A program made the translations under genes and the position numbers. DNA of 64,000 bases from Schistosoma haematobium. Taxonomy: Eukaryota; Platyhelminthes; Trematoda; Strigeidida; Schistosomatidae. The stretch spans positions 34,331,809 through 34,395,808 of the forward strand of contig NC_067197.1 in assembly GCF_000699445.3 (NCBI RefSeq), in the 5' to 3' direction. Below are positions 1 through 11,382 of this stretch, piece by piece. The notes beneath the pieces are model-generated. The model did no database searches. It was not told the origin of the DNA and saw only the letters and a program-made list of their open reading frames with translations. The first letter of the stretch is position 1. Each line of letters begins with the position of its first letter.

Positions 1-616
1 CAATTGGAAAAGATTAGATACATCAATAAGAGTTTGTCTTTGGGACTGCAGTGTGGTTCTTCATAGTCAAAATGAGCCAGATAGTATGCGAATCCTGAAT
101 AGTATTTGTTTAGATTCCATATTTTAAAGAGGCTTTCAGGCCACTACGAGTATGGTTACAGAATAAACGATGAACTTGGCCAAAAGATATGTTAGCCTTT
201 ACTATACGATGAAGCCGAAACTGGCTTGATTTCAAAGATCTTACTGGAAATAGTTGAAATTCGTAGGAGCTTCATCACTAATAGATCTTAACTGGTCGAT
301 ATTGTAATTTAACATAAGTGAAGATTGCTTCGTCATCACAACTTTTCGTCTAACAACATCTGAAGAAAGACGGCATAACATATTTAAAAAAGTCGAGGCT
401 ACACAAACATAAATTGAGATATCACTACTTGACATAATTCATAACTATCACGCAGTAACTCACAGGCACTCCAAATCCGGAGATCTGAACTTCCCGCCCG
501 TCTATGAGAAACCCAAACTTCCCTCGCTCTCGAAATGTTTAATAATTTGAATTCTTAGGTGACCCTGCTTTTCCTCTTATACCACCCTGATGTTTTGTTT
601 TAATTAACCGCCAAAA
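1..616. other. Upstream flank of the C19orf47 homolog
   Basis: AT-rich DNA with no recognised repeat. It must contain the promoter and 5' UTR of the + strand gene, but I see no clear TATA box or initiator. See the weak divergent frame at 241-435. Confidence 0.4.
241..435 (-). CDS. Possible first exon of a divergent gene (uncertain)
   Basis: A 64-codon frame starts 182 bases upstream of the C19orf47 start on the other strand, as in a head-to-head pair with a shared promoter. It reads MSSSDISIYVCVASTFLNML and later VVRRKVVMTK. A good donor (CCAGTAAGA) lies at its end and would give a phase-2 splice. I recognise no family. The nearest acceptors would make an intron of only 20-24 nt, which is doubtful. 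It may be a chance frame. Confidence 0.2.
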   Translation of the reverse strand: MSSSDISIYVCVASTFLNMLCRLSSDVVRRKVVMTKQSSLMLNYNIDQLRSISDEAPTNFNYFQ

Positions 617-623
617 ATGAAAG
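617..623 (+). CDS. C19orf47 homolog, coding exon 1 (start codon)
   Basis: ATG AAA G followed by the strong donor GTAAGC at 624. The leftover G joins AC at 2332 to make Asp, giving M-K-D-L-C-E-W at the start of the SAM domain. The ATG has A at -3. Intron 1 runs 624-2331. The 5' UTR extends upstream by an unknown length. Confidence 0.65.
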
Positions 624-3600
624 GTAAGCGCTACATAATGTGGTTTTTTTCGGGGTGTTTAATTGGGTTGATTATGATTGTTTTTGGGTCTGGAACCTCA
701 TTATACTGTATCACCTAGTGCTCATCATAGTCTTCAATGTGATAATATTGGTGTGATGGTACAGACTTTCGTTGTGAAGTTATAAGCAGTTTCAACGTTC
801 CCACCTGTTTAATTTTTTTGGTCAACAATATTTTGCTGCTCTTAAGTTTTCTTTACAATAAAGCGATGAACTTCTTAACTTACGTTGACGTGGTGTGATG
901 AGTTTTTCCTAGTTGAGTACTCAAGTATGCAGAGATGATATTATGTACTTTTCTAAATGACTCGAGTCACTTTACCGATAATTTTTGGAAAAAGTACCAG
1001 TAAAGTATGCTTTATTGGGATGTATTTCTGTTTTTCACTATTAGTACTCTGAATTCGCTGTAGTTAAGAGGGAGTAAAACTCTGATGGTCAAATCACCTA
1101 ACATATGGGTCGTAAATTTTACCGCTCTCAATATGTTGATGATCCTTTAATTTGGAGAGATCTACAAGCGACTCACCTCACAAAACTTTAGGTATCCCGA
1201 ATAATGCATAAACATAGGGGTCAAAAGATCCCGTTCCTTTTTTAACGCTAGTATTAAATACTAATGTATAATAGGAATAAATCGATTTCGTACTTTGGGT
1301 AATTTTAGTACCACAATCCAATATCGGTGTCTCTTCTCATTGTCTTTCGCCGATTGACGGGGCATACTCTTAATTTCGGTATATAATTTTGGTTAATGAT
1401 TGCATTACTCCGTTTCGAACTTCAAGTAAGCTGGATGAGTAACCTAAGCATCCCTATCTAAGTAGTTTAAAGGTATGGAATGCATCTGTAACATCAAACC
1501 CTCTTGTCTTCTGGATCTCAATGTATTATGATTTAAGGTAAGCAGAATCTAATTCTTCGGTTTATTGCGTGTTCGGAGTTTAAGAATATTTGGAGTCTGT
1601 CTAGCGTTTTACTTGAAGCTCCCAAGTCAGTACGTTCCTGCTAATTCCTAGATGCTTCGGCGTTTTGAACATTTTCCTGGTCTACGTAACTAATTCATCA
1701 ATATATACTATATCACTCTAAGCTATCGGCAAGCGGTAGATAATAACTTGACATATCTCCAAAGCTATTCCACTTTTGAAAGGCTAGTGCATGAGTCATT
1801 CATTGGCGTATCATGCGATACGAAGGTTGTCAAAGGTGTCATTCTTATCTTATTAATTTTAAAAACAGTCTGAATCAGGTTATTTCGCATTATCTGAATA
1901 CCTGTTTGATGAAGTTCCATCATTCCTTTTGGTCATGATAGTTAGTGTTACTCGAACACAAGCCACGTAAAGCTTAGGTTTAAGACGTCTTAGTAATTCT
2001 TTTCAAACTCCTAACATTGAAAAAATTACGTTCCTTTTAGTCGTTTTATTCTCTCATAAATATGTTAATAGTAATTTTATGCATAAAATCATTTGTATGG
2101 AGCTCACAAATGAAACACTAGGTGGCACTAATTGTTTAGTTTAGACAAAATTTTCTGTAAGTTGTTTTCGTTTAGCTTGCCAAGTTATCTAGTCACTATC
2201 CACACCAACCATACATAAACTAGTGTGATCTGGCTAAAGTTTTCCAATCAAAGGCTATTGTCTCTAAATTTCATCTTGTTTAGCGGTATATTTACACTAA
2301 ATTATTTTTACGTTATTTATCAATTCTTTAGACCTATGCGAATGGGTTGAATTTTTTGAGGCTGCTGGTGTTCCAGCCAAACTAAGGGAAACATATGCTG
2401 GAATTTTTGTTGAACATCGAATTAACAATTCAGTCCTTGCTGATTTAGATAAGGACCACTTGAAAGATATGGGGATCACAGTTATTGGAGATATTATTTC
2501 CATACTGAAGCAATGCAAAAAAATAAGACACGAGGCAAGTTGTCTATTTTCCTCGAAGTTATTTTGTTTAAGTTATCAGTTGCACCAACTCCTGTTGTCA
2601 CTTCAACAACGTCGAAAGATTGCTCATCTGAAAATAAAAAAGCTGCGTCTAAAAGTATTTAATTATATGTTAACTTAGTTTTAGATTTAGATGTCGGCGT
2701 TTTAGTCCCAGTGCGTCGTCGAATGAATCCTGAGGTTGAAGGAAAATATATTGTTAAAATGCCCAAGGGGACGACTTTAAAGACCCAGAAAATTCTTGCA
2801 TCCATGAAGCAAAAGAGTATGTTTATCTATTAATATATATATATATAATGAGATGATTTGACTTATCTACTGGTACCTTACTTGTTTTCCAAGTCAAATC
2901 AATTCACAAGATCCTAATGAAAGTATCACCTCATTAAGATACCAAAGAAAGGAGATTTTTGTAAATGTGAGAACTATAGATGAATCACACTACCAGGAGA
3001 AACTTTCAATTGTGTTGCTGAACCGGATGAAAGATTCAGTAGACGTCCAGCTTCGAGATCAACAGGCTGGATTTCGTAAGAATCGGTCATGCATAAACCA
3101 GATCACGACTCTACGGATCATCGTTGAACAACCAATTGAATGGAACTCATCACTTTATATCAACTTCCTTAACGATGAGAAAGCGTTCGACAGTGTAGAC
3201 AAGAGGACTTTATACCATGTTCTTCGACACCATGGTGTACTTGAGAACATCTTCAATATGATCCGGAATTCATACTACGGACTACACTGCGAAGTCGTTC
3301 ATGCACACCAGCTGACAGATGCTTTCGAAGTGAAGAACGGTGTCAAACAAGACTGTCTACTGTCGCCCTTTTTCTTTCTTCTGGTGGTTGACTGGATTAT
3401 GAAGACCACCACATATCAAGGGAAGCACGGGATACAATGGACAGCTTGCAAGCTGTCCTGGCTCTTCTATTCCATACACAGCGACGAAAGTGGATGAGGA
3501 TGGCCAGTATAGCAGCAGTGTCCAATCAGTGAGTTTTAACATACACAAGGGAAAATGCAAGATCCTCAAATACAACACGGAGAACACCAACTAAATCACA

Positions 3601-6600
3601 TTTGATTTAGAAGCTCTGGAGCAGGTGTAAAATTTTACGTACCTGGCCAGCATCATTGATAAGCAAGGAGGATCCGATGCAGAGGTGAAGGCGAGGATAG
3701 ACAAAGTAAGGGCCACATTCGTACAATTGAAGAACTGTCAACCAACATGGAAGTCAGAATCTTCGATACGAACGTCAAGACAGTCCTACTGTACGGAAAT
3801 GAAACTTGGAGAACTACAACCACAATTAAAAAAGTACGGGGATTCATAAACAATTGTCTACGTACGGTACTTAATGTTCGTTGACTGGATGCCATCAGCA
3901 ACAGCCTAATGTGGGAGAGAACAAACCAACTCTCAGATGAAAAGAAAATCAGCAAAGGACTCTGGATGTGGATAAGACACACATTTCGGAAATCATCAAA
4001 CTGAATCAAGGGGCAAGCGTTTACCTGGAATCATGAAGGGAAATGGAAAAGATGAAGGTCGAAGAACACAGTGCGTCGAGAATTGGAAGTAGACATGAGA
4101 AGGATGAATAACAACTGGAAAGGATTGACCAGAACAGGGTTGGATGGAAAATGCTGGTGGGCGTCCTATGCTCCTCCATGAGGCATAACAGGTGTAAGTA
4201 GTGAAAGTGTACTCATAATTATGGATTGGTTACATCTCATGCTATCTAAGTTACCGTGTTAGAAGTGTAGATATTCATTAAACATAGTTATTGTAGTTCA
4301 TGGTACTTATCAGTTTGTTGAAATTATCAGAAAATTTCTATTAGACACTGAAAAGTTTTGTATTCTTATTACAGATGGATTTCTTTAACATTTTTGTATT
4401 AGGGAAATGAATTAATAGTTAAGGAACCCCACCTAGTCATTGGTTTGATGGTTCAAATTCCACTTCGTCTACTTTGGTTTGTACATCTGGATACATAAAC
4501 CTGTGCTCGTCAGTTCTGCGTATAGATAGATTAGTTTACTTGTATGGCTAGTAGTGTCTAGTTCGACTTGTATAATAGTTTGTACGCTTTCATGCTACGT
4601 TCTTAAATGGATATTTATTGTGACGACTTTATATCGAGTAACATCTGTATATGTTACATAGTATTCTATTGCTTTTATTTGAATTTTTTGTACATTATTT
4701 TAGACAGTGCAAAGTCTAGTCAATCTGAAGTTGCCAAAGCCGCCAAAACTAATGAACCTCCTGTATCGTCTACCTTCGAAGACAGCGATGTCGATGATTG
4801 TGATAATTATCGTGTTATCATCTCTAAGTAGTTAACTCTAATTTACTTTTCTATCGTTTATATATTTTACGTTGAAGTTGTAATCGGGATTTTAAAAAAC
4901 TCTAGAAAAAAATATGTTATCATTGTCAGGATTTTATTGAGGTTCCAACGCTGTTAGTTGGTGTTACGTTGTACAGTGTGTTATTTTGGGAAATTTCATA
5001 CACATAGTTCCCTTTATTTTCTTGAAGAGAGCAAGAACGAAGATTGATGCAGAATAATATATGAATTCACTTTATTTCGTCAAGTTCTCATCAGCCGTGT
5101 ACAACTTATAATATTTTAAAATCAATGTTATTACAGATATTTGCATACTTATACCTACGACGTTAATTAAAGATGAATATATGTATCATGATGTAGCGAA
5201 GATTTCAATAGAGTTAACATGGTCATAAAAATTTTGTTTCAGATAAAGCTTGGGAAGGAAACTTCCTGAACATTGAATTAGTGATTAGAACTCATGGAGT
5301 TAACAAACATTAGATGATTATAGAACGAAACAACTGAAAACAGGTTAATGGTAGTAAAGAAATATCTGAATTGAAATCGGTCAGCTATCAGTTGAAGAAA
5401 AACGACAATGATGTAATCAAATTTAAGGAGTTGAAATTGATTGTTTTGATGAATAATACCATTTTACTTAATATTTTTAACTTACCTTTGTGATTCCACG
5501 TCACTCTCATGCCATCCCTCCAGCCTTTGACCTAAAGGTCTAATCCACAAGGCAGTGAAGTAGCGTCAGGAAATGTAGTCTCATGGTAGCCGGTGATCAA
5601 CAGTATATTCATACACCATTTATTCCCTCAAGATTATTGAGACCATGTGTTACATTGGTTTCGGTTTCCAAACTCTGCTAGGTGGATCCTCCATTCTTAC
5701 CAACTCGGTTAGGTCACTGAACAACCACTTTTCGTCCTCTCGAGTTCGTAAGCAAGACAGTGAGTAGGAGTTCCCTGGTAGTGGCTGTATACGCATAGTC
5801 ATATCAGAGCATTTCGGAGGGTGGGTGGACTCTTCCCACCTCCTGTACCAGGGCATTTGAGAGCCTTATACTTATTATCCTACGCTGTCAAATGTGCTAA
5901 ACGATACATAAGACTATTTCAATTGGAGTATTTATTTTCTGTCCCATTCAGTATCTCGTACGTGAGGTTCATGCTTTATCGTAGCTTTTCAATTGTCAAT
6001 TTTGTTTTTCTGTTATTTATATTTGTAACATTGTTCTTGAACAATTGTTTTTTGTTTACTTTCACTTTAAATATTAGATCAAATACACATGGTTCCACAT
6101 CTAGTGATTCAGTATTCAGTCGTTTAGGTAATACTGTAAATAGAGAGGATTCACCTACAAGTGTACTTATAAAAAAAACGACAGATCCATCTGCTGCAAT
6201 GCAACGCTTTATTCGTTGGAATTTAAATGACAATAGTCTTGGATCACCTTTTCGTCCTTCACCATCTGTTGCAGAAACTATTATGAACTCACCAGAGGAT
6301 TCTTTGAATTTTAAAGTTGTTAAACAAGTTAGCGGTCTTACAAAAAGCCTTGATCAGTCTGTTAAATTAAGAACACCCCTTAAACGACATGTAAGTATTC
6401 ATTATCTGTGCCTCACCAGTGTGCAAAAATTCATATCTTTGTCTCAGTAACAGGAGACGGTAATTTTTGATTGATGGTTCTCTCGCTGTAATAAATGATT
6501 TTGTTTTAATCATCAATTAACTACTGATCTCAAGTCAGTACATTTAATCAAAAAAACCTCCATTTTAACCTCTCGAGTTTTTGACATGCTTTAAGTGAAG

Positions 6601-9421
6601 GGTAATAATAATACACGTTTGTCAAACTGGAGTTAATAAGGTGGAGTTTCAGTGTTCGGTTTTGTGTTTGAATGACATGTTTTTCAACTACTAAACCACT
6701 ATTTATTCATTTAGAAGCTGATATTCATTACCAGTTTGCACCAGGCTTGTGTACGATTATGTCAGAAAACCATTGCAAATTACATGAAGGTATTAGGTAA
6801 TATATTTTTAGATGCAGTTGTCAACTCACAGTCATGAAAGCTTTCTGTTAGGAATACTTCAGTCTCCTCATCCGAGGCAATATTAACTCATTCGAAGGCA
6901 TATAAAGACAGTTAGAAACCATACTCTAGTCATTGTATTTTATTTTTTTAACTTAAATTCCTTTTTTTTACATCTCATTTATCTTTATTGTTATTGATTT
7001 AATTATCATTGTGTACACAGGCCTCTGATACGGTATTTAGTCGTTTAAGTGCTCCATCAACTACTATACAACCAAATGATCAACTCTCTTACCAAGGAAT
7101 TTTGAAGAAGTCACGAACTCAACCTCCTAAATTTAACAATGAATCGATGTCTTCATGTTCTCTAAATAGCCTTCTTTCTCCACACACCGAAGGTGTACTT
7201 AGCCAGAGTCGTATGCAAAAAGTTTCGGTAAAAAACCGCTTAGGTAATTGATTAATTCATTTAAGAAATTTGTTTCGCTTAATTCTTATGCCCTACTTTA
7301 TTTTAATGTGTACAAAATATGAATTTATTGAATACAAATTGACGTTTTTCCCTATTCTGTTGATCGTCTGTGTTACTATAATCTCTATTTTTACATGATA
7401 GGTGGAGCAGTTTTTTATTTTATAGCAATGAAACGTTTAATAGCCCCACCTACTAGATCTGTTGAATTAATTTGACTGCTCAGATCGAAGTCAATGGATT
7501 TCATACCCTATTGATAAAAAATAAGATCCACAGACGTCTGTGCTACGGTTTATCCTTCTATTGATTTATCTCTCAATCTCAAAATCAACGTGAATTGCTG
7601 GGTCATGTCCTTTAAAACCTAAATCCACTTTATTTAATTTAAACCATACAGAAGTCCGTCATTTGTAGTCCAACTTAAACTACTACATTGTTAATATATT
7701 ATTGCGAACCGTTTTAGGATTTATTCATAGACCTATTTACAGTCACTTGTGATTCCACACTCTATCCTTCAATATCATAAGTCCCCAATGACCTACTTCC
7801 TGCCATTAAGATTCATACTCTGCTTCTTAAATACCGATTTCTCACTTGTCGTTTCGCATTTCGGCACTAGCTTGTGGACAAACATTTTCCTTTTAGAGAT
7901 AAACGTTCTATAATTATGGGTACGATGATTTATATCAGACTCTACAAAGTTAACGAAAACAACAAAGGTGGTTTAGTTGAAACAGACTCCAGTAAAGTGT
8001 ATGATTCTTTCTACATATATTGGGAATTTGGATCAATTTGGGTTCTGTATTTATAATGTACTGCTCCCTCAAGAAAATATTTCAGACTTTCGTATTATTA
8101 AAGAGGATAATTTTTACAGACTGTTTTCATAATTCACTACATGAATATTATTGAATGATTAAAGATTATATCGCTTGTTAGGTTTTAAACAAGGAGTTGA
8201 TTGTTGTCTTTTGGCTATATAAGCATTACATGTAATTAAATTCCTTAAACCGTAAAGTATGTTATATGTAGTACATTATTATTCTGAGTGAATATAATTT
8301 GGACTTAATTCAATCTAGGTTTAGGAGATTTGCTTTAAAAATTTTATTGAGATGTGTTGGTAGAATTTGAGTCATAAAGGGCTGATTACTTTATTAAATT
8401 ATCAAAAGTTTGTCGCCCTAATTTTTTGGTTTATCTTGTGAATCCCTATCTCTTTAGCGAATCGTTGGATGTTAACGGCAATTATTAGAAGTTCACAGTG
8501 ATATTGATGTTCGAATGCTTAGTGCACATCAGTGGTGCATCAATTTAACAGTTGGTTTCTCGCTCATGCGTTATTTGTTTCACTGGGGTTTCGATTACAC
8601 TTCTAAATAATTGTTTCCACATCTTAGAAGTAAATGAGAAAAAATTACATTATTGCAACAAAGAGTTTCTTCCAAAACCTAAAGAAAGGAAAATTAATTG
8701 TTTATTAAATTTATTGTTAAATTCCTCATATCAGTAAACTGCCTTCCTTTATGAAATGGTGGCGAAGATTTGTAGCTCAGGTGGATGATTTTTACTTCTA
8801 CCTGAATTTCGTGCCGATTATGTCGTTTAGAATGACAATGAAAGCTCCACGAACAAACCATTCAGCTCAGAGAACAAAACTCCATAAAAATGCCTTCCTC
8901 TATATTTTATAGGATTGTCAATTTGACTACTTATAAGTAGTCAAGTTTAGTTTCTATTTCTTCTGACTAAGTATACAAAGCTATATGCCATTTTCTTATA
9001 GCTTTTAAGAAATTCCCTTATGAAAGTCGATATGTAAAATACACAGTACTTTGTTTGTCAGTAGGAATATATTTATGCTCTACAAATATGCGCATTATTT
9101 TGATATTTGGGTATTTTAATCTATGAATGGTTGTTTGCATTCTCAGTTTTACATGAAGGTCCAGATACCATAAAATTAACTCATCAAATCATTCTAATGT
9201 CAGTCGTTTTGGTGGGAAAAATATCACACAACTGTTTCATTATTTTTAGTATATGTATATACACAGTTTGATCAGTACATAATCTATTTTTTCAAGTTAT
9301 ACAAGAACAATTTTTCCCATCAATATTTTACTTAAATTTTCTTTATGTTTTAGGCAACAGACAAGGAAAGTCTAACGCTCCAGTTCATTCTAGACTTGGT
9401 CGAGCATCTAATCCAGTATGA
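617..9421 (+). CDS. C19orf47-like SAM-domain protein, complete 8-exon gene
   Basis: Exons 617-623, 2332-2534, 2573-2654, 2685-2816, 4704-4827, 6078-6390, 7021-7243 and 9354-9421 join in phase to 384 codons including the stop (383 aa). Residues 3-70 form a SAM helix bundle ([13 protein letters not shown], then [19 protein letters not shown]). Residues about 106-130 carry the family block [20 protein letters not shown]. Later come repeated short motifs ending in RLG or RLS (VFSRLG near 195, VFSRLS near 292, NRLG near 359, HSRLG near 373) and YQGILKK near 311. Order and spacing match vertebrate C19orf47 (about 420 aa), a SAM protein with little known function; SAM domains usually mediate protein or RNA binding. 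The start is chosen because ATG AAA G supplies exactly the phase needed by the SAM exon. The linker between domains is low complexity. The first exon is inferred and should be confirmed by RNA. Confidence 0.88.
624..2331 (+). other. Intron 1 of the C19orf47 homolog
   Basis: 1708 nt between GTAAGC and TTTAG. No coding match and no transposable element recognised. Confidence 0.6.
2332..2534 (+). CDS. C19orf47 homolog, exon 2: SAM domain
   Basis: Acceptor TTCTTTAG precedes 2332. The exon encodes nearly the whole SAM domain and ends after CAC GAG. The next bases are GCAAGT, a textbook GC-AG donor. An alternative GT donor lies 4 bases later (2539) and would pair with the acceptor before 2580; it also keeps frame. 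Confidence 0.88.
2535..2684 (+). other. Two micro-introns (38 and 30 nt) around exon 3
   Basis: 2535-2572 starts GCAAGT and ends TTTAAG; 2655-2684 starts GTATTT and ends TTTTAG. Removing both restores a single frame between the SAM domain and the conserved basic block. Tiny introns near gene 5' ends are known in schistosomes. Confidence 0.65.
2573..2654 (+). CDS. C19orf47 homolog, exon 3: Thr/Ser/Lys-rich linker
   Basis: Encodes a low-complexity linker (about 27 residues, including [13 protein letters not shown]). It sits between a 38-nt intron (2535-2572) and a 30-nt intron (2655-2684). Supported by phase: it ends AAA A and joins AT of the next exon to make Asn. The start could be 2580 if the alternative donor/acceptor pair is used. 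Confidence 0.7.
2685..2816 (+). CDS. C19orf47 homolog, exon 4: conserved basic block
   Basis: Encodes [14 protein letters not shown] followed by [19 protein letters not shown]. This is the most recognisable non-SAM block of the C19orf47 family. The Arg cluster could act as a nuclear signal (inference). It ends phase 1 before donor GTATGT at 2817. Confidence 0.88.
2929..4200 (+). mobile_element. RTE-clade (SR2-like) retrotransposon, 5'-truncated and decayed
   Basis: Aligns with the 3' part of the full-length copy at 11195-14393, from the RT region to the short terminal GTAAG repeat. Translation from 2998 gives [20 protein letters not shown] and [19 protein letters not shown]. Many stops follow. 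The segment holding the catalytic FADD motif is deleted near 3445, so it is inactive. It lies in intron 4 of the C19orf47 homolog in sense orientation. Possible target duplication TGAAAGT on both sides, weak. Confidence 0.85.
4704..4827 (+). CDS. C19orf47 homolog, exon 5: acidic linker
   Basis: Acceptor TATTTTAG, then [17 protein letters not shown] and an acidic stretch [11 protein letters not shown]. It ends in phase 2 at the weak donor GTAGTT (4828). Reading on would hit a stop at once, and the phase fits the next exon exactly (AA+A, Lys). Confidence 0.8.
5008..5150 (+). repeat. Dispersed repeat related to the 20.2-kb palindrome
   Basis: Contains GAGCAAGAAC, GATTGATGCAGAATA and ATGAATTCA in the same order as the arms of the palindrome at 20269-20538. 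Single arm only. Within intron 5 of the C19orf47 homolog. Confidence 0.5.
5490..5870 (-). mobile_element. Unclassified retroposon copy (same family as 45127-45660)
   Basis: The reverse complement aligns with 45130-45560 over most of its length, sharing ATTAGACCTTTGGGTC-like and CCTGGTAC blocks. No protein recognised. More decayed than the 45-kb copy. Lies in intron 5 of the C19orf47 homolog. Confidence 0.6.
6078..6390 (+). CDS. C19orf47 homolog, exon 6: VFSRLG motif region
   Basis: Starts after TATTAG and ends at the consensus donor GTAAGT (6391). Encodes 104 codons with SVFSRLG near the start and a Ser/Pro-rich tail. Frame is open upstream into the intron, but that AT-rich stretch encodes no family-like sequence. 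Confidence 0.82.
7021..7243 (+). CDS. C19orf47 homolog, exon 7: second VFSRL motif and YQGILKK
   Basis: Acceptor TACACAG precedes 7021; donor GTAATT follows 7243. Encodes [14 protein letters not shown] (human counterpart resembles YAGVLKK) and ends KVSVKNRLG across the splice. Confidence 0.85.
7244..9353 (+). other. Intron 7 of the C19orf47 homolog
   Basis: About 2.1 kb. Holds one fold-back repeat fragment (8750-8900); the rest shows no recognised coding sequence or repeat. Confidence 0.55.
8750..8900 (+). repeat. Fold-back repeat copy (family with 40378, 48810, 57268)
   Basis: Shares GAAGATTTGTAGCTCAGGTG, ATGACAATGAAAGCTCCACG and CAGCTCAGAGAACAAAACTC with the other copies. In fuller copies the two ends are inverted repeats of each other. 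Confidence 0.6.
9354..9421 (+). CDS. C19orf47 homolog, last exon
   Basis: Acceptor TGTTTTAG precedes 9354. Encodes [21 protein letters not shown] and a TGA stop at 9419-9421. The HSRLG motif and phase support it. Confidence 0.8.
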
Positions 9422-11194
9422 ATAATCTGATTTTCATGACTTTTACTGAACTTAGTGTATATATACATAAATATATTTCGCATACCATAAAATATAATTT
9501 TAGGTATCCATTTAATTCTTTTTTATTCACATGAAAGTTACTAAATTTTCTTTTAAGTACTTCAGCGAGCAAGTCCGTGTATACATCATATCAAGTTATT
9601 TCGTAAATAGACTATTTAACAAGTTCTCATCTAACTTAGATATTGAATTTCTCCAACTTGTTTTCTAAAATCTATGTGCGAATATATGTGCATCAAACGT
9701 TGCATAGTTGAATCGTCTATGAGTCTGTATATCTCATCTGTATCGGGATTATTTTTAACTATTACTAGTTAGTGTTCTAGATTGCGTTCATTTACCGTCT
9801 GTCCACGAGATTCAATTATAATTTATAAACACGTAGTTTAATTTCAATTAAGCAAATTTGCGTCGAGTGTGTTAAAAAGCTTCGTTTTCTAATTTTAGCA
9901 GTTATTTGAAGGGTTAAAGGATCTCTTTGGTAATACCGTTAACACTGACTACAGAGAACTATAAAACTCAATGCAAGTGAATGGAGCAATAGCATTTGAA
10001 CCTGGTAGAATGTACGTATATTTGTGATATTCAAGTGATCGAAACTTCCCAGATGTTCTCTATAAAGTGGAGAAAAAACTACTGTAATAGCTGTTTGTGG
10101 ATCCTTCTTAACAATTATGTTCGGTGACCCATTATTCTAGTTTATTGGCTATAAACACTGATGACTAAACTACGCAATATACTACTAACCTCTTTTGTGG
10201 CCTTTATAGTTAGGATGATTATTTTGAATTACTCATCATGTAGTGAACTAAGGCTCAGGTGGGGAGATCAGTTTATTGTTTAATACACAATCACACAGTG
10301 GTTTAGCGAAATGTAAAAATCATGAAACGAATACATTATTTGAACATCTTTAAATTGCCTCTTACAAGTTTTATTGTTCCTTCATTTGTGTTGTTATCTT
10401 GATTGCTTCCAGTCTCCTTTTTTCCATTTAAATTTTCTCGACTTTCTGCTGCCAAGCATTCCACTCCTGATTGGTGTTACATACTACTTATGTCGACAAT
10501 CATAAGTAGCACACACCACAATAATAATCTTAGGTGTCAGTTTCACTTTAAACTTAATTCTTGAGTTTGCAAAAGCTAATTAACCATATGAAACAACTTA
10601 ATTTGTATGTTATTATGTGAAAAAAGAAGAAACTGTCTAGACATCAGGTATTCTCAAAAAATAAACAACTTATTTACTATTATTAAGACAAATTAGAAAA
10701 CTTGAAACAATCATGTGGATATTTATCGAATGTAGTCTTCAAAATAAATAATTATTGCCGTTTTTAAAATAAAAATGACGGCAGATCATTATTGATCATT
10801 TGATGATTAGTCACTTTTGAGATAGTACTGCTATGTAGAGCTGAAGGTCTCATATGAGACTGGAGGTTCGCTATTGATATTCTGGGTGGTTCTGCATTAC
10901 TTTTGTTATGATTTTATATCCGGCTTCTTATAACGTGACTTATCCACCAATCAAAATACGACTTATACAATCTTAGCATTGTGCCAAACCAATGACGTTC
11001 GACCGGTATGAGCAGCCTAGCGTCCTTATTGGTCCTATGTCCGCCTAGCCCGTCCACTTGAGTCCAGAACACAATACCAGCTTCTGCAATATGAATCATT
11101 TATTTCAAACATACTCGGTTTATATATCAACCAGACAGACCACAACGTACCATAAAATAGAAAATAACATTTGTACACAATAGAGCCAAAAAGT
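9422..11194. other. 3' flank of the C19orf47 homolog
   Basis: No gene seen. The first plain AATAAA on the + strand that I noticed is at about 10661, so the 3' end of the mRNA is undefined. The stretch 10900-11181 is somewhat less AT-rich and may be an old repeat that the RTE then entered. Confidence 0.4.
10340..10530 (-). repeat. Interspersed repeat, family with ACTACTTAT palindrome
   Basis: Reverse complement starts GTGTGTGCTACTTATG, followed by TAAGTAGTATGTAAC and GGCAGCAGAAAG. The same order is found at 23762-23965, 28800-30063 (interrupted) and 42900-43092. About 190-200 nt; no coding capacity; class unknown. Confidence 0.55.
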
Positions 11195-11382
11195 AACTCC
11201 GCCTGTAGCTCTTCTAGAGTTACTGCCGGTCCCAAGCCCGGGTAAAGGAGGAGGGTTGGGCATGGGGTTAGCGTCCCCATCCCGTAGAAAACTAACTCGC
11301 TAAAAAAACGCTTACCAGAAAAAATAATTCAAACCATTTTAACTCTGCCCTGAGAGTTAGAAGGTCTTCATTTAGAAGAATT

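Noticed and set aside
5821..6450. 209-codon + strand frame with hydrophobic stretches
   Set aside because: It is intron 5 sequence read through into exon 6 of the C19orf47 homolog. The hydrophobic part is AT-rich intron upstream of a clear acceptor at 6077.
11195..11290. HDV-like ribozyme at the RTE 5' end
   Set aside because: Some RTE elements have one, but I could not build the nested double pseudoknot from the two 5' ends here. Left as a test rather than a claim.
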